Source: Mermis nigrescens (Eukaryota > Nematoda > Enoplea > Mermithida > Mermithidae). From it: DNA of 64,000 bases. The stretch spans positions 2,430,075-2,494,074 of the forward strand of contig JAVLUZ010000165.1 in NCBI GenBank assembly GCA_036768485.1, given 5' to 3'. The notes under the pieces are model-generated. The model saw nothing but the letters and a program-made list of their open reading frames with translations. It had not been told where the DNA came from and made no database searches. Shown here in pieces: positions 1 to 11,690 of this stretch; the first letter of the stretch is position 1, and each line of letters starts with the position of its first letter. Made by a program: the position numbers and the translations under genes.

Positions 1-433
1 TGGATCTAGCTCACGTATTTTTAAAATCGATTTTTGGTTCACAAGAAAGTGGCTACAGAAGTGAGTCGTGGAGTGTAGCAGTAATCTCATTTTGCGCAAA
101 ATTTAATAAATTTGTAAGTATTAAGTAAGTAGAAAATATACATATGGTTTTATGTCGGGGTTCACTTTAAACTGCTTTTGTAGTCGATTTATGTACTGCA
201 GGCTTCGTGAACTAGATTACGTACTATCACATTTGTGAAAGTGCTTTGCAGTATACGTGACATAAAAAGTTTCTTTGTATGTTCAGTGTCAAAAACCTAA
301 TCTTATATTCTCTGCTATCTTCTGTATGCATTAGAGATTAATTTGTCTCCTGACTCCTATCACAAGTCTCAATTTTAAACAACATTATGTACATTCACGT
401 TTATTTCGTCAAATAGAACAAATAACATACTTT

Positions 434-648
434 CAGACATGTAACCGTGGGGGTGTGGCATCTCCCATCCAAAGTTGTTCGTCCCCTCATTTCCCAAGGT
501 CGGAAAATGTTTGACCCTCCATTTTTGGAAAAACTTGCCATTTTTGGCCGTTGTAGGTGTTTAATGGACAAAAATTGGAGGTCATTCACTCCTTCCCCTG
601 AAGATGACCAGGAACCCACTTCCAATATTTCGAGCCATTACATGTTTG
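434..648 (-). mobile_element. Family D MITE copy (short TIR, hAT-like)
   Basis: This segment matches, in reverse, the family D element at 61559-61786. It has the same order of blocks: a G-rich 'gggtaaatgacc'-type block, 'ttggccgaaaacg'-like runs, and a 'gatcggggacgacc'-like block. It begins near 'acatgtaacc' and ends near 'attacatg', the family's terminal repeat. An open reading frame runs through it into the BTB exon, but that frame is non-coding repeat upstream of the splice acceptor at 668-669. No clear target duplication remains, so the edges are approximate. Confidence 0.55.
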
Positions 649-669
649 CTTACTTGATATTGCTTTCAG

Positions 670-1016
670 AGCCCGATGATCTACGCACGCTAAGCGTCGT
701 AGTAGCTGAAAGCGACCAGTGTTTCTTCGTCAATAAGGATTACCTATGCGCGTGGAGCGAACAATTCCGGCAATTTAATGGTTATTCCTACAGTAACTGC
801 CCTAAATCTAGCGAGAACTTTTGCGCGAAGCGTGTGAAACACGAAGAATTTCATTTTCCGGGAAACGAAGCCCAGTTGCAATTGCTGCTGAACGTAGTTT
901 GGCCGTTCGCTAAACGATTTTCTGTTGATAATATAGTGGTGAGCAGAATAGATTGCACTTACAGTGTCGCTCAAAAGTTTAAGCACCCCTACTGTTTACG
1001 TAACGTATTGTTTTAG
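670..1016 (+). CDS. BTB-domain protein, terminal exon (partial gene)
   Basis: This is the last exon of a BTB/POZ-type protein. A polypyrimidine tract and 'ctttcag' acceptor end at 669. The reading frame then runs from 672 to a TAG at 1014-1016. The segment 'LSVVVAESDQCFFVNKDYL' followed by 'CAWSEQF' matches the start of a BTB fold, where strand B1/B2 precedes the 'vnk.yLa..S..F' helix. Then come 'FHFPGNEAQLQLLLNVVWP' (usual 'v.l....feefL..iYP') and 'YSVAQKFKHPYCLRNVLF' (usual 'lL.lA.ky.v..l...c'). It resembles nematode BTB families and is a diverged paralogue of the gene at 6290-8745. The 'SYSNCPKSSENFCAKR' loop is longer than usual. A poly(A) signal AATAAA lies at 1213-1218. The upstream exon with the start codon is not seen and may lie outside the window. 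Confidence 0.6.
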
Positions 1017-2987
1017 CGATCTAGTACAATCTTGCCCAGTTTTCAACGTGTGCGATTTGCTTTTTGGTATTTTCTTAGGTGGATAATCGAATTATTATAT
1101 TCATTTCGCGTTCCAATTAATTATATGTGCGTAAAAGAGCAAAAAATGTATATATTTCTGACAAAAATTGCTGTATTTTTATTCATGTTTAGTCGATTAA
1201 ATCGGCTTAATCAATAAAAAAATGGATTTCACTACGAGAAAACAATTTAAAACATGAAGCACTGCATAGTGTCAATGAAACTTTTTACTTTAAAAATGAA
1301 GTCATTAGCTGACACGTGATTCCAATCAAATGTCTAAAATCTTATTGAAATTTTATGGTGTATTATGAAATAGATACTAATTAAACAAAACTTTCATCCT
1401 AAATCAAAAACAATTAATGAAAACAAAGCTGATGAATATTTGAAGTCCATTGAACGTGGATAACTTGAAGAAATAGCGTATTTTGTATGTTTGCTTTTCC
1501 AGGCTACTGTTGGTACAAAAGGTGGTCCTACTAGTTTTTAAATTATGTAAATGCATGAAATTATGTCCAGAATTCAAATAAAAGTCACTTAAGTGTGTCA
1601 AGTTCGTTTTATTCCTATTAGTGCAGAAAAATAGTCAATAAATGCAAAAATGCGATTTTGCGAAGGGGTGCTTAAACTTTTGAGCGGCACTGTACGTTTG
1701 ATCAACGAACAATTCTCGTCCACTCGGTTGGACAGATTTTTTACATTATCGGTAACCACCGTTTTGTATGAGAATATCCTTGTTGTCTCTTACTCTTGCC
1801 TGCTTATTACATATGTTTTTTTAGTCCAAGGCGAGTTTCTTACTTATTCAGGGCAAACTAAATATTGAGCATGACGACCCACTAACGTTATGCATAGGGC
1901 ATGAATGCTGTAGATGAAGCAAAATATGCTGAAATAAAAATTGCACAGTTACGTCATTGAAAATATCATAAAAGTGAAAATTCTTCTTCCTTTAAATTAC
2001 TTACGATCTATGTAGTTTAGAAGAGTAAAATCTATGGGAATGCTTAGCATTGAAACGCAGAGTTTTATTCACGTGTTCTAACATTTGCGTTTAAATTCCA
2101 TCAGTAAATGCGATGCACTTTTAGGCAAGTTAAGCGCTTGCCCCAGTATTTTCGAGATTTGAGATAAATCAATTATTTTCAATCTATTTCAGAATTAATA
2201 AGATGACAATATTCTGAATTCTGGTCTGATCCACCATAATGGGCCGAGAAACATCTATAAAAATGCAGGTGCTCTAGGGAAAAGAAAAGTTGCTGCTGTA
2301 TAAACGCTAGTGCTCTATGATCTCTATGTCTGAAAAGGGAATAATCATCTAGCTACTTTATTTTGTTGAATATTGACTTTTTCTGAGCGATTTAGGTACC
2401 AGTTTAAATTTGTGATTTAAGAGCTCCGCTGATTGCAGATTGTCAAAATTTTTACAGCATTTCGTGCGGCATAGGAGGCCACCCTTATTGTTTTTACTGT
2501 AAAATGAAGATTTATGACTGCTTTTTCAAAAGTTGTAAAGAATAGCATGCGCGGAAAAACGCACAAATATTTTAATGCAATCCCAATACGCTACGCACAT
2601 CCCCATCACGGTTTGGTTGGTTATTGCATTTTTAAACTCTTAAACTTAGGTACATTTTTGAACTTTTGAAATTAAATTTTCTACGCGTATTATCGTGTGG
2701 CAAAATGATTACGAAATCTGTGATGAACTCTTACTACGTATCTACTGCAGTTGATTTTTTACGAATGAGTTTGCTTAGGGTTTTAGCTCCAGATGTTGAG
2801 TAGATTCGTTATCCAAAATATTAGTGTCCGATTAAGCTTTTATAGGATGATACATAGGTGGATTTTTTTCTAACGCATCGTGATTTAAAATTAGCTGATC
2901 CCATACATCAAAACCGCATGATCCTTACGCCTGTGCTTTTGTTGAAACTTGCTCTTTCTACGACTTTTTGAATTTTTCAATTGTAAG
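1017..2987. other. Intergenic stretch, no gene recognised
   Basis: This AT-rich stretch holds short open frames of 60-75 codons without recognisable domains or good splice-site pairs. A candidate poly(A) signal for the BTB exon sits at 1213-1218. I see no repeat that matches elsewhere in the window. Confidence 0.4.
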
Positions 2988-3802
2988 CAGACCCGTATCC
3001 AGGATTAGGCCAAGGGGGAGGCGGCAGTGTTTTTTTTGCACAAGGTCCGTTTGTACATGTACAAAGATGGTCCCCAAAAGTCTGTACATTTTGTACACTC
3101 ACATTTTTGGGTACTAAAATCTGGTACAGTAGCGATTTCAGTGTTGTAAAAATAGAGTTGTTCGACTTTTGGTAGTGTATTTTAGCTAATTTCTGTGTGT
3201 CTAAAGGCAAAAATCACTAAGAATCGTCTTAAAACGGCGCGAAGTTCCAGAAAATTTGATAATTTTCCTTTTGAAATGCAATTCCTGCCATTATAAAGAT
3301 ATAGAGAACACACAATCACTCATTTAGGCGCGAAGCGCCGAAAATCTTTGCGAATTTCAGACTTGTTGCAATTTTTGTTTTCTCAAAAATCTTTGTACTT
3401 GTACAAAGACGGTCCCGAAAAGTCTTTGCACATCGAGAAAAATTTTTTTAGAACACAAAAAAAAACACTGGGGGCGGACCCAACAAATTGGTCTCTTCGG
3501 AAAATTCGTCGGAATAGCTTACAATAACCGCCTTTTCTGACGTGCTCTATCCATTAAGATAATAAAATTCAGATTTTTTTCGGAAAAAATTTTCACTGCA
3601 AAAATCTGAAAAAGTGTCATTTTTTGAACGCGTTTGGGCCAAAATGATAGATGATACTTCACATCCGGCGCGGGCGCCGAAAATTAGAGGATTGAACGTC
3701 AAACACAGTCGATTTTTCCATCCTTCCGTGCATTATCTTACCTTAAAAATTTTTTTGTGTCCTAGGGGGAGCGGCCACCGCCCCCCCATAAATACGACCC
3801 TG
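2988..3802 (+). mobile_element. Family C non-autonomous hAT-like element, complete
   Basis: The element starts CAGACCCGTATCC and ends ATACGACCCTG, imperfect inverted ends of the family whose best copy lies at 25578-26566. It is flanked by an 8-bp target duplication with one mismatch: ATTGTAAG (2980-2987) and ATTGTAGG (3803-3810). The interior has no transposase frame. It carries the palindrome TTTGTACATGTACAAA (3050-3065), a degenerate second copy near 3396, and the hairpin GGCGCGAAGCGCC (3327-3339). Both motifs recur in other repeats of the window (see 42610-44220 and 53860-54260). Confidence 0.75.
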
Positions 3803-4220
3803 ATTGTAGGATATTAACTTCTTCGAAGAGAATAGGTTTTTCCGAGTTTTTATCAACCGAAAATCTTATATCAATTGCACATCGAAAAATGTAAACTTGG
3901 CCAAAGCAAATGTAAGGGTAAATTAGGTTGCAGTCACAGTTAAACCCATGGTAGTTTTTCGATAAAAACATCTATAGTTCAAGTCAATTTCATGAAACTT
4001 GTGGATGCAAATCAATTTGTTCGCATACAAACGTTGCTAGATATGCTACAATAGACCAACTCGGCATTGTATGATAAATCTTCCTGTTGCCCCCTGTTTA
4101 TCTTATATAAAATGTTGTTGTATCGGTGAAAGTTTCTTTTAATCGATTCACATTCATTGAGAACTGTCCGCTGAACCGAACTTCGCATGATGTTTTTTAG
4201 GACGTCCTTAAACTATGTAG

Positions 4221-4510
4221 CCAGTGGCTGATGCAGGAGGCTTTGTCCGACGTAGTAGCGTATTATCTGCACAGTTGTGTACAGGTTGGTCCGACGGATA
4301 AACTAAAATTAGTGTCTCAGAGTGGAAATTTGCTGTTGCTTTACGGTACATTGACTTATCAGTGCAAACGAGACACGATTTTTGAGATTGTCAATCAGAA
4401 TCAAGATGACTATGCACAAATCAGAAAGGGAACCTATTCCTCAATGACCATATCAAAAATGTTGGAACATGCGGCCGGTGATGGAAACTCGGAATATAAA
4501 GAAAATCTAA
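4221..4510 (+). CDS. Probable internal exon of an unidentified gene
   Basis: A 96-codon open stretch is bounded by an acceptor 'actatgtag' (ending 4220) and a donor 'GTGCGTATC' (from 4511). Composition and codon use look coding rather than repeat-derived. The peptide begins 'QWLMQEALSDVVAYYLHSC' and ends '...MLEHAAGDGNSEYKENL'. I do not recognise the family. It does not resemble BTB, BACK or kelch sequence, so I cannot join it to the BTB exons on either side. It starts with one base of a split codon and ends with another. No matching partner exon was found. Confidence 0.4.
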
Positions 4511-4566
4511 GTGCGTATCTTTTAAGTTCATTTTCATTTTTTATTCTCCACGTCAAGCGAAAATGA

Positions 4567-5930
4567 CATTCACGATGGTGTTTATTGCACGTTTACTTAT
4601 GTGTGAAATGTGTCTGAAATGCCTTCAAACATTTCTCAACGCCAAACATTCTGATTCGCAAAATATAATTCCATGTGCCGGTACCTAATGAAAACTATGT
4701 GAACCATCGAAAATGGTTCCAGCTATATCGCAATTGCATGGATTGATTTATTTGTATGCTATTTTCCAAAAGTCATTTGATGACAGCGATCAGTCTTTTA
4801 AATTGTATTTATCACTACTTTCTTGAAAATATGATTTAATGTATAATTTTTTATTTCAAGTAATTAGAATTAATAAAATTTTATTCTAATTATGAATTTG
4901 TATCATATAAAATTTCAATTCGTATAATTATATTTTCATTTACGACGTGATTACTGACATCTTTAATACCTACAGTGATTAATATCATTTTAGCAATATC
5001 GATCTTTTAATAAAACCTTTTCTTCCCTGCGACATAGCGACTCATGTCAATAAGATACGGCGAATATTCCAGCAGTTTTTATGAAGGGATTTCAAATTTC
5101 TTATTCACATATCTGCCTTAATGACAATGAAAAAATAATCAAATAAGAAAAAATGATAAATAGAAAGACGTTTTTAGAATACGGATATAGAGCTTTAATT
5201 GTAATATCTCAACTTTGCTCTAATGCTCAGGCATTCATCATTTTGTTGAATAACTAAAGCGTGTCTGGTCTACAATGTCAACGTTTTAGGGGAACAGTTC
5301 TTGATAAAAATGCGATCATTGTGCGAATACAGTACTTATTTATTAAATTCCTGACCTGTGATTTTGAAAGGGACTAGGTTTTACTACTCGGCGGAACTGA
5401 AAAGTGGTTCGTTCGCTAAATCACTTTTTCGCGGACAGAGGTTTTGTTTAAAAAATCCTTTCTACTCGTAAATAAATTATGAATGAATCAGAGCAATGAG
5501 ATCAGCTTTTCTCCTAATCCTAGCCGCACAAATAAAAAAGACCTATTGACGAGGCTGATAACTCTTAAGTCACGTAAGTCTCATGGAAAAGTTGTGAAGA
5601 AAATTACATATTTAATAATATAATTCTTTGTATTTGTCGACATCTTTATATTTAAAGTTTGACGAAGCGTACGGAATGACTGTAATTCTCAATGAAAATA
5701 CTCCATTGTGTAATTTCATCAAGAATACTATCAAAATTACTCCATGCAGACAAAAGATAAAGTGAGTCACCGTATTGACGAGCGCTTTACATTTTGATAT
5801 TTTACATAAAAGTGTAGTGGCTCATTGCTTTTCAAACAATAGATGAAATCGCTTGTCAGCAGACCCGGTAGCGAAATTCAAACCCTAATTGTAAAGTAGG
5901 GATTAAGTTTTGTGAAGGGCGTTTTGTGAC
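4567..5930. other. AT-rich non-coding stretch
   Basis: I see no supported exon, RNA gene or recognisable transposon. The sequence is AT-rich with short frames only. It is either intergenic or intron of the gene represented by the exon at 4221-4510. Confidence 0.4.
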
Positions 5931-5989
5931 GGACATTTTGTCATGAAGAGGTTTTGTTGTGGGCTGCCTCAACATTGCGACCATAGATG

Positions 5990-6240
5990 CACAGCATGGT
6001 CGGTCTAGGGTCAGCCGGTGTTTGGGGGTCAGTTAGTGAGCTTTTCTGGGTCAAAATTATCTCAGAAATTGGCATAAACGATAAAATAGCGTGAAAACCG
6101 TGTTAATCCACAGTTTTTGGTCAATATTTCTGAATAAAATTTCGCTTTTATCCATTTTTAGCCATCATTTAGCCTTGTTTTCCTCAGAAAAAATTCCATT
6201 TTTCCATTCTGAGATGATCTTCACACCCCTCCTCAACCCT
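5990..6240 (+). repeat. Degraded dispersed repeat, related to 63005-63200
   Basis: The segment 'gggggtcagttagtgagc' followed by 'ttttctgggtcaaaattatc' and the 'ccatttttagccatcattta' block has a diverged counterpart near 63030-63160 ('ttttctgtgtcaaagtggtc', 'ccatttttggcctcaatttt'). It ends in a pyrimidine-rich 'cacccctcctcaaccctgcccc' block just before the BTB exon. The termini are not clear. Confidence 0.4.
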
Positions 6241-6289
6241 GCCCCCAATTGCATTTCGGATCGCAACCATATTGCCTCATATTCAGACG

Positions 6290-6667
6290 ATGTTAAATTT
6301 CAAATCTGACTTTCCTCGAGCAGATAATCATTTAACTCGGGAATTGAATGCTTTCAAGCGTCGATTGTACGAGTCGGTGACGTCATACGATTTTAGACAA
6401 GTGACGTCATCCACACATTTAAATGATGCGTCATTGCTGCCAAAAATCGATGCAGACTCAGTGGAACTTGCCCTTGACGGCAATGAGTCGTTTGTCGTCA
6501 ATAAATCTTATTTGGCTACTTGGTCGCCCGTTTTTTATCAGATGTTTTACGGCGATTTCAGGGATCGAGTTCAAAAGAAGGTTCGACTTGGCGATAAAAC
6601 TTCCCCGCGCGCTTTTCGTCTCTTCCTCGCGCTTTTGTATCCGACTAGAGCATGCGTTGCATTAAAG
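6290..6667 (+). CDS. BTB/BACK gene exon 1 (BTB fold)
   Basis: This exon has 126 codons from the ATG in 'cagacgATG' and ends on a complete AAG codon before GTAGTT. The first ~55 residues are not conserved; the BTB fold occupies about residues 58-126. Confidence 0.75.
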
Positions 6668-8745
6668 GTAGTTAACGTAAACATGGTTGCCAATTTTCGA
6701 GAAAGTATGAACATGTTCGGTTACCTGGTAACTTGACATAAAAGCATTTTTATAATTAAAATGAAAACCAGAAACTTTTTCTGACAACTTCGTCCAAAAG
6801 AGCTGAGTGGGATTCGTGGCTTTAATACAGACATGTATCATTTCAAGATTTTTGGAGAGGCATGGTAAAGGACCAATTTTTTAGCTAAATATAACAAAAA
6901 AGCACCTAAAAGTGGCCGAGGAAGGCACGTTTTTGCCAAAAATAGGGGGTTGGATAAAACTCGATTTTGGTAATTGGGAGAACGATCGAATTTGGGCAGG
7001 GGATCCCCTCAAATCCCCTGTTGCGTGAATGCACGTGTAAATGTTAGATAGAAGTGTATTGTATGATTGTAGTGAATAGTCCCAAGGAGAGAAATAGACC
7101 AGAAATCGTTATATTATGCTATTTTAGTTAGCTTCACACGTGGGCTTAGGGGTTGGGGGTTACGGTATGCACCTCCTTCCCCAGAAGGCCGAATACCCCC
7201 AGTAACCAAATTATCCCCCGCCCTTGAATTCAGTTTTTCAAAATTTGGTTTTTGTTTTTCGTAATTTTTTGATACCAATGGATAGTGCTCGATGAGAAAC
7301 GTTGAAAAATAATGTTTTTTCGTCATACCAGCATTTTTAAGGCCATTTTTGACCTTTGAAAATTCTTGCACTCCCCAGAACTTTGGTGCTGCCCACCTAT
7401 TGTCAGGTTTATCTTTCAATGGTGGCCTTGAGAAGCGACGAAAATGAAATTCTATAAGCATCTATTTCTAACGGATTTTCTAGGTCAATTTTGTCCTTGT
7501 TCCCATTGACAGCATGTCTGCACTTGAAAAACATGGGATTGCTATAAATTCGTGTTGGAAGTCGGTGTGATACAAGTATGGAGCAAAGGAAACGGGTGTT
7601 GCTGTTTGACCAGTGGCAAAGAACACCTAAATTGGCCTAAAAAAGAAATTGGCGCAAAAGTGGATGGTGTCTGGGTAAAAATAACAACCTTTGGGGTACT
7701 TAAGCATACCCCTCAGGCCATTTTGGACCAAAACCGATTGCCCAAGGTGTAAAAAAATGTCAAATGACGTCTAAGAATAAATTTCAAGTTGGTACATATA
7801 CTTATTTTTCAAGCTGTAGACTGTTCAACTTATTTATCCAGGAACCTTTCTTACATTATTTCGTATAAGTTTGATATTACAGGTCATTCCATCGCCCTTA
7901 TTGCTATTGTTTTGTATTTTGGGTAAAGGGTCTTCGGTCATTTTTATGGGGGTTGGTGGCATACGTGAGCAACACTAAAATTCTGGGAGGTTCAAGATTT
8001 TTCAGAGGTCAAAAAATGGTCTTAAACATGATGGTATGGCGAAAAAACACCATTTTTCAACGTTTGTCATCGAGCACTATCTATTGGCATCAAAAAATCG
8101 CTAAAACAACGAAAAAAATTCAAAAATATGGGGGTGCATACCCCCAAACCCCCCACGCCCAGGTGTGGTTGGGGGTAAATGACCTTCAATTTTTGGCCAA
8201 AAACGGCCAAGAAACAACTAAAAACGGTCAAAAATAATTCAATTTTCTTCAAATCGGGGGGTAGGGGTTAAAAATTTTCTGGCTTTGGGGATCGGGGACG
8301 ACCAACTAACTGTAGGTGGGGGATGTCCCCACATCCCCCCTATTACATGTATGCAGTAACCGCATTTTTTTGGTCGCAGACACTTCCACGCGAATACACA
8401 CGTAACTCTCGCTCGAACCAGTGGCTCGATGACCTGTTCGTTTGCGTATTCGACGACGACGCCGAGTTGCTGATGGACGTTTTCCGGTTGGCGCACAAGT
8501 ACCAAATCGCTTATCTAGTCGATGTTTGCTTGGTTTTCGTGGAGGCCAAATGCGGTTTTTCGTTGGCCGACAAAATGCTGATGGCCGACGCGTATCATTT
8601 GCCGATTTTGATGGCGCTTTGCGTGGGCCGCATGACTTCGCCGCGCGTCATCAAGCGCATGGTGGCCGAAAACGAATCGCTTTTAAAGGATTTGAGTTGT
8701 AAGGCTCACAGGATTCTGCTCGAGCGCATGATTTCGCTTATTTGA
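6290..8745 (+). CDS. BTB/POZ-BACK protein, two exons (6290-6667, 8380-8745)
   Basis: Two exons join in phase 0. Exon 1 runs from ATG 6290 to the donor GTAGTT at 6668. Exon 2 runs from the acceptor 'tggtcgcag' (ends 8379) to TGA 8743-8745. The product is 247 residues. Exon 1 encodes a BTB fold: 'VELALDGNESFVVNKSYLA' followed by 'TWSPVFYQMFYGDF', then 'PRAFRLFLALLYPTRACV'. Exon 2 continues with 'AELLMDVFRLAHKYQIAYLV' and a BACK-like helical segment ('FSLADKMLMADAYHLPILM'). BTB proteins dimerise and often act as Cullin-3 adaptors. No MATH or kelch domain is visible, so the partner-binding module is missing or in an unseen upstream exon. The 'tattcag' just before the ATG could be an acceptor, so the start is not certain. 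A poly(A) signal ATTAAA lies at 8806-8811. The 1.7-kb intron is almost entirely MITEs. Confidence 0.75.
7135..7402 (-). mobile_element. Family A MITE in the BTB/BACK intron
   Basis: A reverse-orientation copy of the 250-285 bp family A. The left end is 'cacacgtgggc' and the right end 'gctgcccacctattg'. The family core is present in reverse: 'gatgagaaacgttgaaaaat' and 'ttgataccaatggatagtgc'. The flanking 8-mers do not match, so the target duplication has decayed. Confidence 0.7.
7690..7905 (+). repeat. Dispersed repeat shared with 60560-60760
   Basis: The block 'cccctcaggccattttggac' plus 'caaaacc' and, further on, 'tagactgttcaa' with 'atccagg' occurs in the same order at 60572-60710. The copies differ by many substitutions and indels. 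The termini are unclear, and the repeat lies inside the BTB/BACK intron. Confidence 0.5.
7960..8167 (+). mobile_element. Family A MITE nested in a family D MITE
   Basis: It begins CATACGTGAGC and ends GCCCAGGTGTG, with 8-bp flanks GTTGGTGG (7952-7959) and GTTGGGGG (8168-8175), one mismatch. It interrupts a family D copy: the 'gggggtaaatgacc' block resumes directly after it. This short copy has lost part of the G-rich tail. Confidence 0.75.
8168..8351 (+). mobile_element. Family D MITE, right part, abutting the exon-2 acceptor
   Basis: It contains the family D blocks 'ttggccaaaaacggcc', 'gatcggggacgacc' and the terminal 'ttacatgtatg'. Its right end lies only 28 bases before exon 2 of the BTB/BACK gene. 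The branch-point and pyrimidine-tract region of that acceptor is therefore immediately adjacent to transposon DNA. Confidence 0.65.
8380..8745 (+). CDS. BTB/BACK gene exon 2 (end of BTB plus BACK-like helices)
   Basis: This exon starts in phase 0 after 'ttttttggtcgcag' and ends at TGA. It is noticeably GC-richer than its surroundings (gcgcgtcatcaagcgcatgg), typical of a real coding exon in this AT-rich sequence. The final residues are 'ILLERMISLI'. Confidence 0.75.
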   Translation, partial: TLPREYTRNSRSNQWLDDLFVCVFDDDAELLMDVFRLAHKYQIAYLVDVCLVFVEAKCGFSLADKMLMADAYHLPILMALCVGRMTSPRVIKRMVAENESLLKDLSCKAHRILLERMISLI

Positions 8746-8811
8746 TCGAACGGCGTATTTGACGCGTGCGATAGTGCGCTAGTTAACGCAGAATTCGTAG
8801 TTTTTATTAAA

Positions 8812-10990
8812 CACTTCATTCGTTTTATTCGGAATCTGGCGGATGGTTCAGCAGATACAATATTGGTCTTCGTAATCCTCTTCTATTTTTCCTCCCTCAT
8901 TTTTTTCCCTAATTTTTTCTCTCCCGATTTCCGCTCCCGGCGCTTGATTTTTCACGGTAGTTGAGCAATTTACGTAGCTTGTATGGTAATCATAGTTGCA
9001 CCGGTATCCTTTTTCAGTTCTTGTCTTGTTTTATCGCGAAAATTTCATTTGCTTCGCATGCATTAAAGTTATCTCTCCTTTATCGTGCATAACATGAAGC
9101 TTGTTAGCTGCTTCCTGATTTTCTCTTTGGAGAATTCTTCTTTGAATTATATTTTTGAAATTTTGATTTAAAAATTTAAAACTTATCTTTCTTTTGTCTC
9201 TTTTTCTTCTCTCTTTTCGAAGTTTCGAATTGGCAAATTATTAAGCAATGCTGTCATGCGGTAGGTGCGAAATCCAATGCAAACATGTTTTCGTCCTGCT
9301 GTCCTTTGTTTCTATGCTCCCTGCCCACCCTTGCGTAGGCATTTCAGTTTTCTATGGTTTGCAGCTGTTTTTTAAACATTTCTTAAGTTTTCGCGTAGCT
9401 CTTCGGTCGCTCGCTCGCTCTAATGTACAAAAATGCCATTTTCTCAAAACTGTTGCGAATTTTATTACCTCGCTTTGTTGCCGTTGTACCTTTGTACATA
9501 ATGCTGAAGAGCTGTCAATGCAATCTCGTTAAATGCCAAACAACTTGCAACTGGATTTTCACCACAAGTACAGGAATTTGGATAAGGTATACATGCAGAG
9601 GCGCTCGAGCAAAAGTCACTTTTTCACTCATTTCTTTGCCATCCAAGTGGTTTTTTCGCTTGACGTTAAGTTCCGATAAATTCCGATTCCTTATGCGATT
9701 TTACGTTCGATTTTGTATGTTTTACGCGATTGCTTGCTTTTTGCATTTATTTTTATACATCTTGTGTTCAGTAAGTTTATAAGTGACGCTTATCATCGAA
9801 TCATGATTGTGTCGACTGACCAGAGAGCATTCGATTCTTTTTTATTTTGTCGCAAGTTGGTTTTTTTATTATTTCTTAGCGTGTCATTGTATTTTGGCGC
9901 TGTAGCCGTTTCCGCATGATCAGAGGTTCAAGGATTCTATGATTTTGAGACATTGAGGAAAACACGTTATGCATTCAGTGCCCACCTTAGCAAAATTATT
10001 ATTCAGAGATTTTTAGACGCTAGAAAGAAAATGTCATTTTACTCATCACTACTTTAATCATCTGTTAGTTGTTGAAGAATTCATGAAAATATGTGGAGCC
10101 TTGTTGACGTTCAACTTTTGATATCGGTTTTTCTTATTCATTGTTGCTGGAAATTATTCAAGAAGGGAAACGGCTAATTCGTTTATTTTAATATTCTGTC
10201 GCTTATCTTACTTGGCGTACGTACTGTAATGCTGTGTAGTGGTGTGGCTCTGTAGCCGAATTTATTAAGCAGTTTCATTGAGTGTAATTACATGGTGAAC
10301 TTTGAGCATTAGTCATCCCGTCCTGCTTTGTTTCTAATTCGCTAGGTTTTCTTCATTTTTTATGCATTTTTTAATTGATTTTTTCGAATCGGACTATCCG
10401 AATTACCTCCTTCGATTTTTATTTGTATTAGCGTCTTAGTGGCAATTGCCACGAATTATCGTAATGTAAAAATTGTCGAAACTTGTCATATCTGATAAGA
10501 TAAACATTAAAGCGCGAAAATGTTTCCATGTCTAATAAACCATGTATCCACATACTTTATGTGCATAAACGGAAAAGCAAGTGGCGAATTAGATTACAGC
10601 AGATCACTGCTTTTTTGGGTCAGCCTCTTTGTAAATGTACAAATGTCTCTGGAAAAGTCTTGTGCGACCAAATGTTTTGTACTTTTTTATAAACTTAAAT
10701 ATACCCATTTGTTTTCTCGACTGAATATAAATATATCAGCGTAATATCGCGACCCAAACGCTGCTTACATTATTAATTATTCTAAATTATAGTTTAGTCT
10801 GGCGCACAGCACCGAAATTTTTACGGTTTTCCAGCTAAGTATACAGAATTCGACTCAAAAAATTGTGATTTTTATCACGGAATCAGAAATGGTATGTACC
10901 GCCATTGCCCTATGCTAATAAGCTGCAATCTGTGTAGCACTAAACGAGCTGATTTTGTTTCTAGACAACTGAAAACAGTTATTTACTACT
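8812..10990. other. Gene-poor stretch, nothing recognised
   Basis: It has T-rich and C/T-rich runs (8870-9210) and several open frames of 60-120 codons without conserved motifs, splice sites or codon bias. I see no transposon ends matching other families in the window. Confidence 0.4.
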
Positions 10991-10997
10991 TACCACT

Positions 10998-11690
10998 GTA
11001 TGTGGGCAGCAACAAAATTCTGGGGGACGCAAGATTTTTCAAAAGGTCAAAAAATGGTATGGCGAAAAAATACCATTTTTTCATAGTTTCTCATCGAGCA
11101 CTATTCATTGGCATCAAAAAATTGCGAGAAAAACAAAATTTTCAAATATTGAATTCTGGGAGGGGTTAATTCTCCCAAGCATAGGTGGGCGGCACCAAAG
11201 TTCTGCGGGGTCCAAGATTTTTCAAAGGTAAAAAAATGGCCTTAAAAGTGGTGGTATGCACACCTGGGCGTGGGGGGGTATGGCACCCCCCCAGAAAACA
11301 AAATACCCCCCAGAAATCAAAATACCCCCCCCCAGAATTCAATTTTGAAAATTTTTTCGCTCCTTTTCGCAATTTTTTGATGCCAATGGATAGTGCTTGA
11401 TGAGAAACGTCGAAAAATGGTGTTTTTATCGCCATACCACCATTTTTAAGGCCATTTTTCGACCTTCAAAAAAATCTTGCACCCCCCCAGAATTTTCTTG
11501 CTGCCCGTATGGCGGTATGGCGAAAAACCATCATTTTCCAACGTTTCTCATCGAGCACTATCCATTGGCATCAAAAAATTTCGGAAAAACGAAAAAAAAT
11601 TTCAAAAATTGAAATCTGGGGAGGGGTATTTTGGTTTCTCGGGGGTGATACTCCCCTCAAACCCGCAGGTATGCTCCCAAGCCCTCGTGC
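10998..11690. mobile_element. Cluster of family A MITE fragments in alternating orientation
   Basis: At least four partial family A copies lie back to back. A forward head starts near 11000 ('gtatgtgggcagcaac'), and a second forward head near 11185 ('aggtgggcggcaccaaag'). A reverse copy covers about 11262-11508, from 'cacacctgggcgtggggg' to 'cttgctgccc'. A forward body covers about 11508-11672. The opposed copies could form a hairpin of more than 150 bp. Open frames here are repeat shadows. Confidence 0.65.

Noticed and set aside
447..668. Upstream extension of the BTB frame to a 189-codon ORF
   Set aside because: The first ~74 codons fall in a family D MITE; a good acceptor at 668-669 starts the real exon.
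9248..9919. Overlapping 68-119 codon frames
   Set aside because: T-rich DNA giving F/L/C-rich peptides with no motif or splice support.
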